Assembly: GCA_937862815.1 (NCBI GenBank)
Contig: CALMED010000001.1
Coordinates: forward strand, 62,001 to 126,000
DNA from: an uncultured Chitinophagaceae bacterium
GTDB lineage: Bacteria; Bacteroidota; Bacteroidia; Chitinophagales; Chitinophagaceae
Length of the DNA stretch: 64,000 bases
Direction of reading: 5' to 3'
Shown here: positions 1 to 8,681 of the stretch, piece after piece
Layout: each line of letters starts with the position of its first letter
How positions within the stretch are numbered: position 1 is the first letter of the stretch
Notes under the pieces: model-generated
The model's input: the letters and a program-made list of their open reading frames with translations, nothing else
Databases searched by the model: none
Told to the model about the DNA's origin: nothing
Translations under genes and position numbers: made by a program

Positions 1-873
1 GGTGAATACAAACAAGACGCCATTGGCTACAGCAGGAGCAATGTTGTACCAGACACCTTCATCATCGGGCAGCGTATAGGAATGCTGCCATTCGCCGTTG
101 TTGGCCGAAAAAGCATGTACTTTGTTTCCCGAATACCCGATCAGGTAAAGGATACCGTTGTTGTACACAACAGGAGCATCGTCGTTCACATAGTTCTGTA
201 CCATTTTACTCCACACTTCGGCACCGGTTACCGCGTTCACAGCGCTCAGCTTGCTGCCGCTGGAAAAAATGTAAATGATACCGTTGGCAACAGCAGGGTT
301 GTTGTGATAACAGGATGCGTTCGACTCATACTCCCATAGTTCGTTACCCGTTACAGGATCCAGCCCAAACAGGTGACCGCCACAGGTACCCACCACTAAA
401 CGGTTCTTCACAAAGTTGAGGGAATGGGCCATATACCCGTTGGGGACAGCAATGTTCCGCACAAGGGAACCATCGCCGAGGCTGAGCACCAACACCTTGT
501 CATTGCCAGCAGCATAAACAAGACCATCGGCAATCAGCGGCGAGGCATAATAGTTGTCGCCAACCGCCTGGCTCCAGAGCAAAGCGCCGTTGGCCGTATT
601 GAAGCAGAACAGTTTATTCAGTTCGTAGTTGTACACCACGGTTTTGGCCGGTGTTACGGCCGGGGAAGCCCATTGATACGAGTCGCCGTCGCCCATGTTG
701 TACGTCCACAAACCCAGTCCGTTCATGGCATTGACGCCGTAAAACATTCCTTTGTAATCGCTCAAAATCACGAGTTTGTTCTTATCCGGAACCGATTCAT
801 TTTTTTGTTTCCGGCAAGCGTTCAATGACAATAATGCTGTTATCAGCCAGAACGCTTTAAACATCGTTTTCAT
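1..873 (-). CDS. PQQ-type beta-propeller lipoprotein, C-terminus outside window
   Basis: My translation of the minus strand gives 291 codons running off the left edge without a stop. The N-terminus (MKTMFKAFWLITALLSLNAC) is a signal peptide ending in an LNAC lipobox, so the mature protein should be a lipoprotein anchored through Cys20. The rest consists of short repeats such as GNELWEYES, GAEVWSKMV and GALLWSQAV, with runs like VVYNNGILYLIG. These are the tryptophan-docking blades of the PQQ/BamB-like beta-propeller superfamily. Such lipoproteins can be BamB-like scaffold proteins or quinoprotein-like domains. No haem motif or quinone ligand set can be judged from this fragment. ATG at 871-873 is the first in-frame start. 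Clear coding sequence, function uncertain. Confidence 0.85.
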   Translation of the reverse strand, partial: MKTMFKAFWLITALLSLNACRKQKNESVPDKNKLVILSDYKGMFYGVNAMNGLGLWTYNMGDGDSYQWASPAVTPAKTVVYNYELNKLFCFNTANGALLWSQAVGDNYYASPLIADGLVYAAGNDKVLVLSLGDGSLVRNIAVPNGYMAHSLNFVKNRLVVGTCGGHLFGLDPVTGNELWEYESNASCYHNNPAVANGIIYIFSSGSKLSAVNAVTGAEVWSKMVQNYVNDDAPVVYNNGILYLIGYSGNKVHAFSANNGEWQHSYTLPDDEGVWYNIAPAVANGVLFVFT

Positions 874-1144
874 AAAAAAATATTTAAAGGTTGGCCTGAT
901 AAAGAGATGCGTACGCCAAAAAGCGTATATGTTTATCAAGTCTGAATGATTTGAACTTTCAGGGCCACCGTGCAGAAACACGGGCCTGGCCGAACCCTGG
1001 CGGGTTCTGTTCATGCTTGGAACACAGGCTGTAGGTATTAACACAATGAAGGTACAGCCGGCAGGCAGCGGTTTCAAAATTTCCACACCTGATATAACTC
1101 ATTGTTTTCTGCGGAAGAGAATCAAAAAGTGAAAAAGAACCCTG

Positions 1145-1564
1145 TTACTTCTTCAGGTTTTTGGGGTTGGCGCCGTTGAGGATGATAACCCGGCTGTCGT
1201 TGCAGTAAGCGGTTGTTTTCCAGAAAAGCTTACCATCCGTGGTTGCCATATACACTTCGGTCCATTTTCCCGGGACCCAGATATCAAGGCGTACCTGATT
1301 GATGTAAGGAGCTATCCGTCCCTGGTACATGCTGTCTACCCAGATGTCCACAAAGAAACCGGTGTAATTCGTATACATGAGGTAACAATACCCCCGGGTT
1401 GTGGCAGAAGGCGGCCGGCTTGCGGGAACCGGCAGGTCGCGGGGTGTTACCACGTTGGCTGCATAGAGCACCTGCTTCTTCTGCGTTTCCTGTGCGGCCG
1501 CGGAAACCGAAACGGTTAAAACAATGGCAACGAACAGAACCCGTACGGGATGAATGCTTGACAT
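1145..1564 (-). CDS. Small secreted protein of unknown function
   Basis: The product is 139 residues. It starts with a conventional signal peptide (hydrophobic core VLFVAIVLTVSVSAAAQ, probable cleavage after AAA or AQ), so it should be exported. The mature part carries two Cys (in YCYLMY and AYCNDSR) that could form a disulfide, and is rich in Tyr/Trp beta-strand-like segments. I do not recognise the family. It stands alone, about 270 bp from its left neighbour and 200 bp from its right neighbour, with no evident operon. A 106-residue frame on the same strand (1284-1604) is an overlapping shadow. Confidence 0.6.
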   Translation of the reverse strand: MSSIHPVRVLFVAIVLTVSVSAAAQETQKKQVLYAANVVTPRDLPVPASRPPSATTRGYCYLMYTNYTGFFVDIWVDSMYQGRIAPYINQVRLDIWVPGKWTEVYMATTDGKLFWKTTAYCNDSRVIILNGANPKNLKK

Positions 1565-1665
1565 AAATTCCGGCTTTCGCTGTAAGATGATAAAAAAGAA
1601 ACAAAAGCAGGGATTCTTTTTGTCAACCTGTTAAACGCAGACCGCATACCGGGCAAACCCAGTAA

Positions 1666-1688
1666 GGCACAGGCGGGACGCTTACGCC
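1666..1688. repeat. REP-like palindrome, divergent copy
   Basis: A 23-bp near-palindrome with arms GGCACAGGCG and CGCTTACGCC around a 3-nt centre. It differs at two positions from the two exact copies at 45395-45417 and 45515-45537. It lies in the gap between two convergent or unrelated minus-strand genes. Seen directly in the sequence; membership of a REP-like family is inferred from these three copies. Confidence 0.6.
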
Positions 1689-1761
1689 GGACAAGGGATG
1701 CCGGCAGATCATATCCCGTCTCTTGCTAACGATATTACCTTTTCGTCACTTCAGGTTTCGC

Positions 1762-2592
1762 TTACCGGTTCAGAAACGCGTTGTATACCCGCCGCGCCGC
1801 CGCATCCTGGAAGAGGGCGCCATGGCCGGCACCGGGAATTTCGAGGAAGCGGCGTTCGGCACAGTTGGTGCAGGCTTCCACCTGTTGCCGGAAACGGGGC
1901 CAGCTGGTGAGCTGGATGCGGGAGTCGTTCAGTCCCTGTACAAAAAGGATGGGGGCCTTGAAACCGGAGGTAAAGGAGAGCAGGGAGCGTTCGAGATAGG
2001 GACCGGGATTGCTGCGCACCGGCCCGTAGCGTTCCCGCAACAGGCGGCAGTGATCACCGGCGGGGGATACCCGTCCGTCTTCCTCCAGCTGGCAGCGCAA
2101 TTCCATGTTCAGCGGGCCGGGCGCGTTGGCAATCACCCCGTCGGTGGTATGCAGGGTGTTGAGCCGCGTTACCAGGTAGCCGCCCTGGGAATGTCCCACG
2201 AGAAATACTTTCCGGATCACGCGCTTCCATTCCGCCGCCCCGTGTTGCCGTACCCACAGCAGGGCGGCTTCGGCTTCGCGGATGTTGTCGCCCATCAGCA
2301 AACCCTCCTCGGGGTAGGCCACACTCACCAGCAGGATGTCTTTGCGGTCGGTGATGCGCTTCACCTGGCCGAGCATGTTGCGGGCGGCTTCCAGTATCTT
2401 ACTGTCGAATAACACCGTGCCATGATAAGCCAGCAGCACATCCACCGTATCGGCGGCCGGCACCTCCGCCACCAGCTGCACAGAAACCCCGTTACAGGTA
2501 ACGGTTTGTTCGATGCGGCCGGCATGCTGGGCCTGCACTGTAGTGATGCAGATACAGCAGAACAGCTGAAAAAGCAGGAATCGGTAAGTCAT
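1762..2592 (-). CDS. Secreted alpha/beta-hydrolase
   Basis: Serine hydrolase fold protein of 276 residues when started at the ATG at 2590-2592, which is followed by a signal peptide (MTYRFLLFQLF...TTVQAQ). An upstream in-frame start at 2634 adds 14 residues that do not look like part of a signal peptide. Catalytic features: nucleophile elbow GHSQG, a probable acid in LNDSRI, and the histidine in GAGHGAL near the C-terminus. The oxyanion-type strand reads VLLAYHGTV. Four Cys in the C-terminal half (CQLEED, HCRLL, ACTNC) suggest disulfides in the periplasm. The substrate (ester, peptide or carbohydrate ester) cannot be told. It is divergent from the dehydrogenase gene to its right. Confidence 0.82.
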   Translation of the reverse strand: MTYRFLLFQLFCCICITTVQAQHAGRIEQTVTCNGVSVQLVAEVPAADTVDVLLAYHGTVLFDSKILEAARNMLGQVKRITDRKDILLVSVAYPEEGLLMGDNIREAEAALLWVRQHGAAEWKRVIRKVFLVGHSQGGYLVTRLNTLHTTDGVIANAPGPLNMELRCQLEEDGRVSPAGDHCRLLRERYGPVRSNPGPYLERSLLSFTSGFKAPILFVQGLNDSRIQLTSWPRFRQQVEACTNCAERRFLEIPGAGHGALFQDAAARRVYNAFLNR

Positions 2593-2670
2593 GTTACAGG
2601 TAGCCCGTTGTAGTTGCGCCGGGCACACAGACAATATACAAAATCAGCAGGTACCGGTTGTTGAATCCAG

Positions 2671-2678
2671 TAGATTTG
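2671..2678 (+). promoter_or_regulatory. Putative -7 element (TAGATTTG) of the FAD/Fe-S oxidase gene
   Basis: TAGATTTG matches the Bacteroidota -7 consensus TAnnTTTG exactly. It ends 17 nt before the ATG at 2696, leaving a short leader. I see no TTG at the ideal -33 distance, so only half of the promoter is supported. Confidence 0.4.
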
Positions 2679-2695
2679 CAGAGCAACCCTTCTTC

Positions 2696-5626
2696 ATGCA
2701 ACAAGCGCTCCGCCAACTGGAAGCCCGCTTCGACGGTTTGTTGTTTTACGACAACAGCACCCTGCACCAGGTGCAGCTGCGGGCCTATTCCACCGATGCC
2801 TCTGTGTACCAGGAGCAGCCACGTGCGGTGGCCATCCCCGCCTCGGTAGCTGCTTTGCGGGAGTTGATCCTGTTTGCCCGCGAACAGGGCACCACCCTGC
2901 TGCCGCGGGCCGCCGGCACCTCGCTGGCCGGGCAGGTGGTGGGCAACGGCATCGTGGTGGATGTATCGAAATATTTCACCCGCATACTCGAAGTCAATAC
3001 CCGGGAAAAATGGGCGCGGGTGCAGCCGGGCGTCATCCGCGACGAACTCAACCACCACCTCAAACCCCTGGGCCTGATGTACGGTCCGGAGACCTCCACC
3101 GCCAACCGGGCCATGCTGGGTGGCATGCTCGGCAACAACTCCTGCGGTCTGCACAGCATCGTGTGGGGAGCCGCCCGCGACCATGTGCTGGAAGTCACCG
3201 CCCTGCTGAGCGACGGTTCGGAAGCCGTGTTCCGCGCCGGTGAGCTCCCGCCAACGGAGTCCCCTTTGTCGCTCAAAGACCGCATTTACTCCGGTTTATA
3301 TACCCTGCTGCAGGATCCCCGCAACCGCGAACTGATCCGCAGCCGCTTCCCCGATCCGCAGGTGCACCGCCGTAACACCGGCTATGCCCTCGACCGCCTG
3401 CTGGAGATGGAACCCTTTACACCGGGAGGTCCGCCCTTCAACCTCTGCCAGCTGCTGGCCGGCTCGGAAGGAACGCTGGCACTGGTAACGGAAATGAAAG
3501 TCAACCTGCTGGAACTGCCCCCGCCCGAAACAGCCGTGGTGTGCATCCACTGCCACAGCATCGTGGAAGCCATGCACGCCAACACTATCGCATTGCGGCA
3601 CCGGCCCATGGCGGGCGAACTGGTGGACAAACGCATTCTCGATTTCACCACCGGCCACCCCGAATACGGCCAATACCGCTCCTTTATAGAAGGCGACCCC
3701 GCCGCCATCCTGATGGTGGAGTTCATGGAGGAAACAGCCGCCGCGGCCCGCCAGCGGGCGGAGCAGCTGGTGGCCGACCTGCAACACAACGGATTAGGCT
3801 TTGCGTACCCCGTGCTGTACAATGAAGCATCCAAAGCGGCCTGGGAGGTACGCAAGGCAGGGTTGGGACTCCTGCGCAACCTCAAAGGCGATGTGCAGCC
3901 GGTGAACCTCATTGAAGACTGTGCCGTACGCACCGACGACCTGCCCATGTACATTACCGACCTGCAGGCCTTGCTGGCCCGGCACGGGGTAGACGCTTCG
4001 TACTATGCCCACGCGGCGGCGGGCGAGCTGCACGTGGAGCCCCTGCTCAACCTGCGCAGTCCGGAGGGACGGCAGTTGTTCCGGCAGTTGCTGGCCGAAA
4101 CGGTGGAGCTGGTAAAGAAATACAAAGGCTCGCTCTCCGGCGAGCACGGCGACGGACGCCTGCGGGGCGAGTTCATCCCGGACATGGTGGGCCCGGAGGT
4201 GTACGACCTGTTCCGCCAGGTGAAACACCTGTTCGACCCGCAGCAGGTATTCAACGCCGGCAAGATCACCGGCACCCCACCCATGGACCAGCACCTGCGG
4301 GTACCTCCGCAGCCGGCCACGCGGCAACTGACCACCACCTTCGACTTCAGCGAGGCCGGCGGCATCCTGCGCCTGGCCGAAAAATGCTCAGGCTCCGGCG
4401 ACTGCCGCAAGATGCCCGTGAGTGGCGGCACCATGTGTCCCAGCTACATGGCCACCCGCCTCGAAAAAGACACCACCCGCGCCCGGGCCAACCTGCTGCG
4501 GCAGTTCCTGGCCAACGAAGCCGACGAACATCCCTTTCACCACCAGGAAATCAAAGAGGTGATGGACCTCTGCCTCAGCTGCAAGGGCTGCAAGACGGAA
4601 TGTCCCTCCGGCGTGGATGTGGCCAAAATGAAGGCCGAGTTCCTGCAGCAGTACTACGACCGTTTCGGCGTGCCCCTGCGGGCGCAGCTCATCGCCCGCT
4701 TCAGCAGCCAGATGCGGCTGGTGAGCCGGGTGCCCTGGCTCTTCAATACGTTTTACAGCATCGTACCATTGCGGCGGCTGGCACACCGGCTGGTGGGCTT
4801 TCACCCCCACCGCAGCATGCCCCGGGTGGCCGGCACCCCGCTGCGCAGCTGGTTCCGGCAGCACCGGAAAGAAACCACGCCGGCACCCGCATCCAACGGA
4901 AGGGTATTGCTGTTTTGTGATGAGTTCACTAACTACACCGACGCGGCCATCGGCCGGCAGGCCGTGCTGCTGCTGGAGGCGCTGGGCTATGAAGTGGTCA
5001 TGCCCGAACACGAAGAAAGCGGCCGCACCTGGCTCTCAAAAGGGCTGGTGAAGCAGGCAGCCCGCATCATCAACCGCAACATCACCCGGCTGGCGCCGCT
5101 GGTGGGCGCCGGGACCCCGCTGGTGGGCATTGAACCCTCCGCCATCCTCACCTACCGCGACGAAGCCAACGATCTCGCCTTGCCGGAGCTGCGGGAACAG
5201 GCGCGGCAGCTGGCACAGCACACGTTCACCATCGAAGAGTTTCTGAGCCGGGAATCGGAGGCCGGCCGCATCAACCGCAACCTGTTCACCACCGAAGTCC
5301 GGCAACTGCACGTGCATGGTCATTGCTACCAGAAGGCCTTATCGGACCAACGCTCCATCACCAATTGCCTCTCCATCCCCACCGGCTACCGGGTGCACCT
5401 CATCCCCTCGGGCTGCTGCGGCATGGCGGGGGGCTTTGGTTACGAGGCCGAGCATTTTGAGCTGTCGCAGCAAGTAGGAGAACTGGTACTCTTTCCCGCC
5501 GTACGGGCCGCTGCAGCAGACGATCTCATCGTTGCCCCCGGTACCTCCTGCCGCCACCAGGTGAAAGACGGCACGGGAAGACGGGCTTTGCACCCGGTGG
5601 AAGTGCTGTATAAAGCAATGAAATAA
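2696..5626 (+). CDS. FAD-linked oxidase / Fe-S protein (D-lactate or D-2-hydroxyacid dehydrogenase type)
   Basis: Large GlcD-GlcF-type fusion (976 residues from ATG 2696; the frame is open further upstream, but those codons lack coding character). The N-terminal half is a PCMH-type FAD domain: PRAAGTSLAGQVVG, then MLGGMLGNNSCG and GAARDHV, and the FAD-oxidase C-terminal motif SGEHGDGR. Next come two ferredoxin-like cluster motifs, CSGSGDC...MCPSY and CLSCKGCKTECPSG. The C-terminal part has two CCG-type cysteine-rich segments (HGHCYQKA and SGCCGMAGGFGYE). Members of this family oxidise D-lactate, glycolate or D-2-hydroxyglutarate and pass electrons to quinone or cytochrome. Which acid is used cannot be decided from sequence. 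It appears monocistronic. Confidence 0.9.
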   Translation: MQQALRQLEARFDGLLFYDNSTLHQVQLRAYSTDASVYQEQPRAVAIPASVAALRELILFAREQGTTLLPRAAGTSLAGQVVGNGIVVDVSKYFTRILEVNTREKWARVQPGVIRDELNHHLKPLGLMYGPETSTANRAMLGGMLGNNSCGLHSIVWGAARDHVLEVTALLSDGSEAVFRAGELPPTESPLSLKDRIYSGLYTLLQDPRNRELIRSRFPDPQVHRRNTGYALDRLLEMEPFTPGGPPFNLCQLLAGSEGTLALVTEMKVNLLELPPPETAVVCIHCHSIVEAMHANTIALRHRPMAGELVDKRILDFTTGHPEYGQYRSFIEGDPAAILMVEFMEETAAAARQRAEQLVADLQHNGLGFAYPVLYNEASKAAWEVRKAGLGLLRNLKGDVQPVNLIEDCAVRTDDLPMYITDLQALLARHGVDASYYAHAAAGELHVEPLLNLRSPEGRQLFRQLLAETVELVKKYKGSLSGEHGDGRLRGEFIPDMVGPEVYDLFRQVKHLFDPQQVFNAGKITGTPPMDQHLRVPPQPATRQLTTTFDFSEAGGILRLAEKCSGSGDCRKMPVSGGTMCPSYMATRLEKDTTRARANLLRQFLANEADEHPFHHQEIKEVMDLCLSCKGCKTECPSGVDVAKMKAEFLQQYYDRFGVPLRAQLIARFSSQMRLVSRVPWLFNTFYSIVPLRRLAHRLVGFHPHRSMPRVAGTPLRSWFRQHRKETTPAPASNGRVLLFCDEFTNYTDAAIGRQAVLLLEALGYEVVMPEHEESGRTWLSKGLVKQAARIINRNITRLAPLVGAGTPLVGIEPSAILTYRDEANDLALPELREQARQLAQHTFTIEEFLSRESEAGRINRNLFTTEVRQLHVHGHCYQKALSDQRSITNCLSIPTGYRVHLIPSGCCGMAGGFGYEAEHFELSQQVGELVLFPAVRAAAADDLIVAPGTSCRHQVKDGTGRRALHPVEVLYKAMK

Positions 5627-6097
5627 TGTGAAGACGTGGCAGTGTGTAAATGTGTAAATGGATTGAGACATCCGGCCGGAAGGCACTATCCGGCCTGCGG
5701 CTGACGGCTAACGGCCCACGTATTTATGTACGATGTTGGATGTACGATGTACGGGGGGCGGAACTCAGATTTGAGATTGCAGATTTGGGATTGCAGATTT
5801 CAGATTTTTTGACGCGTTCCCCCGCCAGCGGTTGCACACCCTGGAGGCGGGTTTCAGATTTGGGATTGCAGATTTCAGATTCTTTGACGCGTTCCCCCGC
5901 CAGCGGTTGCACACCCTGGCGGCGGTTTCAAAAACGGATTTTGGAAGCAGAAATAACCTTCCGGCCGGAATAATAAAACAGCCCACGACTAACGGCCAAC
6001 GGCCCGCAACGCGTCTGGCGGCGGTCGGCTGACCGTTGACGGAAAGAAACATCCGGCCGTAAGACACTACCCATTTCCACATTTTCAAATTTTCAAA
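5627..6097. repeat. Intergenic spacer with tandem 75-bp repeats
   Basis: Non-coding 470-bp gap between convergent genes. It contains two adjacent near-identical units, 5781-5855 and 5856-5929. Each is built of GATTTGGGATTGCAGATTTC, then a GACGCG step, then CCGCCAGCGGTTGCACACC. A related stretch recurs at 8298-8342. Further pieces such as ACGGCTAACGGCCCACG and GGCCAACGGCCCGC recur at both ends (around 5702 and 5991). ORFs predicted here merely translate the repeats. Confidence 0.7.
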
Positions 6098-6868
6098 TTA
6101 TCTCATTACCACATCCCACCCCAGCCGCAGCACCAGCAGGGCAATGACCAGCAAAAACACATAGCGGATAAAGGCGTTGCCCCGCAGGATGGCGGCCCGG
6201 CTGCCGGCATAGGCGCCCAGCATGTTGCACACCATCATAGGCAGGGCGAGGCGGAAGAGCACCGCCCCGTTGAGCAGAAAGCCGATGAGCGAGGCCACAT
6301 CGGCAATGGCGTTGATGAGCTTGGAACTGGCCGATGCGTGCAGGAAGTTCATGCCGGCCACGCTCACAAAGGCGAAGACGAGCAGGCTGCCCGTACCCGG
6401 ACCAATAAACCCGTTGTAAAAACCCAGCGCAGCGCCGATGGCGGCGCAGACCCACCAGAAACGGGCGCCGGTGTATTTAACGGCATGATGGGCCCCCAGG
6501 TCTTTTTTAAGAAAGGTGTAAACGGCCAGCGCCACAATCACCACCAGCAGTACCGGCTTAAACACGTCGGGCGGAATGAGCCGCATCACAAAGGTGCCGC
6601 CAAAGGAAGCCAGCGCGGCAGCCGGACCGGCGGTCAGCACCACGGCTGTCTCCACCCCGATGGCGCGGATGTACTGGAAGGCGGCCACCGCCGTACCGGC
6701 CACGGAGGCAAAGCGGTTGGTGGCAATCACCTGCACGTGCGATAACTCGGGGAACAGCACCAGCAGCAGGGGTACCTGGATGAGCCCGCCGCCGCCCACC
6801 ACCGCGTCCATAAACCCCGCAAAAAAAGCCCCTGCACACAGGAGCACATAAAGCCACCAGTCGTACAT
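6098..6868 (-). CDS. TSUP-family membrane permease (TauE/SafE-like)
   Basis: Integral membrane protein of 256 residues with about seven to eight hydrophobic segments. It has the twin signatures of the TSUP (TauE/SafE, formerly DUF81) family: FMDAVVGGGGLIQVPLLL near the N-terminus and the second-half counterpart GFYNGFIGPGTGSLLVF. TSUP proteins export or import sulfur oxyanions or organic sulfonates, or are of unknown substrate. ATG 6866-6868 directly precedes the first membrane segment. It lies near the split YeeE/YedE gene pair, which is also a sulfur-transport type, so a shared sulfur theme is plausible but not proven. Confidence 0.88.
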   Translation of the reverse strand: MYDWWLYVLLCAGAFFAGFMDAVVGGGGLIQVPLLLVLFPELSHVQVIATNRFASVAGTAVAAFQYIRAIGVETAVVLTAGPAAALASFGGTFVMRLIPPDVFKPVLLVVIVALAVYTFLKKDLGAHHAVKYTGARFWWVCAAIGAALGFYNGFIGPGTGSLLVFAFVSVAGMNFLHASASSKLINAIADVASLIGFLLNGAVLFRLALPMMVCNMLGAYAGSRAAILRGNAFIRYVFLLVIALLVLRLGWDVVMR

Positions 6869-7139
6869 GGATGCAAGATAACAGAGAAAACGGGTTGGAG
6901 GAGAAAAGCCGGACCGGTGGGCCGGCTGCTACTGCCGGTTGGGATCGGGAGTATCAAGGAAAAATCTTCAAAAGCCATGGGTTATTTGCCGATACCGGGA
7001 ATGAAGATGCGGTCTGTTCCTGTTGATTCAGCCAAAAAGCCCCCCACGCTCAAAGCGGCAGTACGTTCTTTTATAAAAAAGCAGGCTTCCCTGAAGCTGT
7101 TCGTATTGACACTTCGTGACTTTGTGGTTCCTAACTCCA

Positions 7140-7559
7140 TCAATGCGGCAACTTCTTCCGCAACAACCCGTACACAAACGTACCTGTCATGGCAAAAAGG
7201 AGGTACACAATAAACACGGTTACACCACTGCCCAGCAAAATGAACATGGGAGCCGGACAAGCACCTGCCAGCGCCCAGCCCATACCAAAGATGGCGCCGC
7301 CAATGAGGTAACGGGGTACGCTTTTAGCTTTATCGTTGATCACAATTTCCTGTCCGGTCACATTCCGTATATGCCTGCGTCTGATGATCTGTACAATGAT
7401 CATACCCGCTATCACGGCACTGCCAATGATGCCGTACATGTGAAAACTCTGGAAGCGGAACATTTCATAAATACGGAACCAGCTCACGGCTTCGCTTTTA
7501 TACAATACAAATCCCAGCAGCATACCAACCAGGATATATCTCGACATGCGCATAATCAA
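7140..7559 (-). CDS. YeeE/YedE-type transporter, C-terminal half (DUF6691-like)
   Basis: 139-residue membrane protein with about four hydrophobic helices. The diagnostic segment GMGWALAGACPAP carries the conserved Cys seen in the second half of YeeE/YedE (thiosulfate/sulfur transport) proteins. Many bacteria encode the transporter as two half-genes, and the upstream gene 6 bp away carries the first half. The product should pair with it in the inner membrane to move thiosulfate or a related sulfur species. Assignment rests on motif and gene pairing. No rhodanese or beta-lactamase-like partner is visible here. Confidence 0.8.
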   Translation of the reverse strand: MIMRMSRYILVGMLLGFVLYKSEAVSWFRIYEMFRFQSFHMYGIIGSAVIAGMIIVQIIRRRHIRNVTGQEIVINDKAKSVPRYLIGGAIFGMGWALAGACPAPMFILLGSGVTVFIVYLLFAMTGTFVYGLLRKKLPH

Positions 7560-7565
7560 TCAGTT

Positions 7566-8162
7566 TTAGAGGGGAAACAATAAGGGAATGATGACATAGG
7601 TAACAAAGAGCCCGCCGGCAAAAAAGCCAATGACGGCAATGAGGCTGGGCAACTGCAGGGCCGACAAGCCGCTGATGGCATGGCCGCTGGTGCACCCGCC
7701 GGCGTAGCGGGCGCCAAAGCCTACGAGAAAACCACCCCCGGCAATGATGAGCCAGGTTTTCCAGTTGAGCAATCCTTCCCAGCTGATGAAGTCGGGCACC
7801 AGCGGCACTACGCCCTTGCTGGTGTCAATTCCCATCTGGCTTAATGCAGAAAGCGTTGCATCACTCACATGGGCCACATTACCTTCCGGCCCCAGGAAAT
7901 AATGACTTATAATATACCCACCGAACACAGCCCCCAGGGCCACCAGCATGTTCCACTCGCCCTTGGTCCAGTCCACTTTAAAAAAATCGTTCAGTTCATC
8001 CGCCCCGTCGGCGGCGCACATAAGCCGGAAGTTGTCGGAAATGCCAAACTCATGTCCGAAATAAAGAAGGATAAACATGATAAAGGCCAGAATAGGGCCG
8101 GCTACATACCAGGGCCAGGGCTGTGCAATAAAGTCACGCACCTGCTCAAAGATTTCCACCAT
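7566..8162 (-). CDS. YeeE/YedE-type transporter, N-terminal half
   Basis: 198 residues from the ATG at 8160-8162 (an upstream ATG at 8189 would add nine residues; no ribosome-binding site decides). The N-terminus is hydrophobic (WPWYVAGPILAFIMFILLYFG). A periplasmic loop follows, then the conserved half-transporter signature GFGARYAGGCTSGHAISG. The Cys in GGCTSGH is the counterpart of the thiosulfate-handling cysteine of YeeE. The downstream half-gene follows after 6 bp, so both are one transcriptional unit. Inner-membrane sulfur transport is the family role; the substrate is inferred. Confidence 0.82.
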   Translation of the reverse strand: MVEIFEQVRDFIAQPWPWYVAGPILAFIMFILLYFGHEFGISDNFRLMCAADGADELNDFFKVDWTKGEWNMLVALGAVFGGYIISHYFLGPEGNVAHVSDATLSALSQMGIDTSKGVVPLVPDFISWEGLLNWKTWLIIAGGGFLVGFGARYAGGCTSGHAISGLSALQLPSLIAVIGFFAGGLFVTYVIIPLLFPL

Positions 8163-8309
8163 TGATTGCTTATTTAATCGACCATTCAATTTCTTCGCCT
8201 GGATGATCCCGTCAGCATAGCCAGGCTCCTGCTCCCTCCCCGTTTAGTTCCGAAACGGGTGCATGCAGCAACAACGCTTGCGCAGCACCCCTTTCTGATT
8301 CGTTGACGT

Positions 8310-8342
8310 CACCTGCCAGCGGTTGCTGGCACATGGCAGGTG
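8310..8342. repeat. Two mutually exclusive hairpins ahead of the hyp run
   Basis: Perfect 9-bp arms CACCTGCCA (8310-8318) and TGGCAGGTG (8334-8342) enclose a second perfect hairpin, GCCAGC (8315-8320) and GCTGGC (8325-8330) with loop GGTT. The two stems share bases 8315-8318 and cannot form together. The flank GATTCGTTGACG and the core CCAGCGGTTGC resemble the repeat units at 5781-5929, so a dispersed repeat is more likely than a riboswitch. Bases 8163-8477 contain nothing else I can name. Confidence 0.5.
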
Positions 8343-8477
8343 TGGCGGGTGAAAGAGGAGTTAAAGGTGGCAAGGAAGGACTGCTGCCGGAATGATGATG
8401 GTCAAGAATTAAAGTGACCTTTCTCATTGCCCCTGTGGGGCGGTTCGACTAACATTGACCTTTAAAACACATTGAAT

Positions 8478-8681
8478 ATGAAAAGACTATGGGCGTTTGT
8501 CCCCACCATCCTTCCCTTCCTCCTGTATGCGCATCCCGGGCATGGCGAAACGGAAGGCTTTACCATCAAACATTACATGGTTGAACCCGAACACGTGGTG
8601 CTGAGCCTGCTTGCGCTTGCCATCACCATTTTTTTCCTGGGACGACGCAAGGAAATGCGGGATGTGCAGCAAAAGCCCTGA
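8478..8681 (+). CDS. Small membrane/exported protein at the head of the hyp run
   Basis: 67 residues from ATG 8478 (a TTG two codons upstream is also in frame). The protein has an N-terminal signal or anchor helix (LWAFVPTILPFLLYA), then HPGHGETEG with two histidines, and a second membrane helix (VVLSLLALAITIFFLG) followed by a basic tail. The HPGHG stretch at the predicted membrane face could bind a metal such as nickel. HupE/UreJ nickel permeases also start with a His-containing motif after the signal, but this protein is far too short to be one. I do not recognise a family. It is 450 bp ahead of hypB on the same strand. Confidence 0.55.
   Translation: MKRLWAFVPTILPFLLYAHPGHGETEGFTIKHYMVEPEHVVLSLLALAITIFFLGRRKEMRDVQQKP

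Noticed and set aside
82-828. Plus-strand ORFs at the left end
   Set aside because: They lie opposite the beta-propeller lipoprotein frame, which is open to the edge with a clear lipobox and blade repeats.
8298-8342. Riboswitch ahead of hyp genes
   Set aside because: The hairpin core recurs in the 5781-5929 repeats and lacks any known riboswitch consensus I could match.
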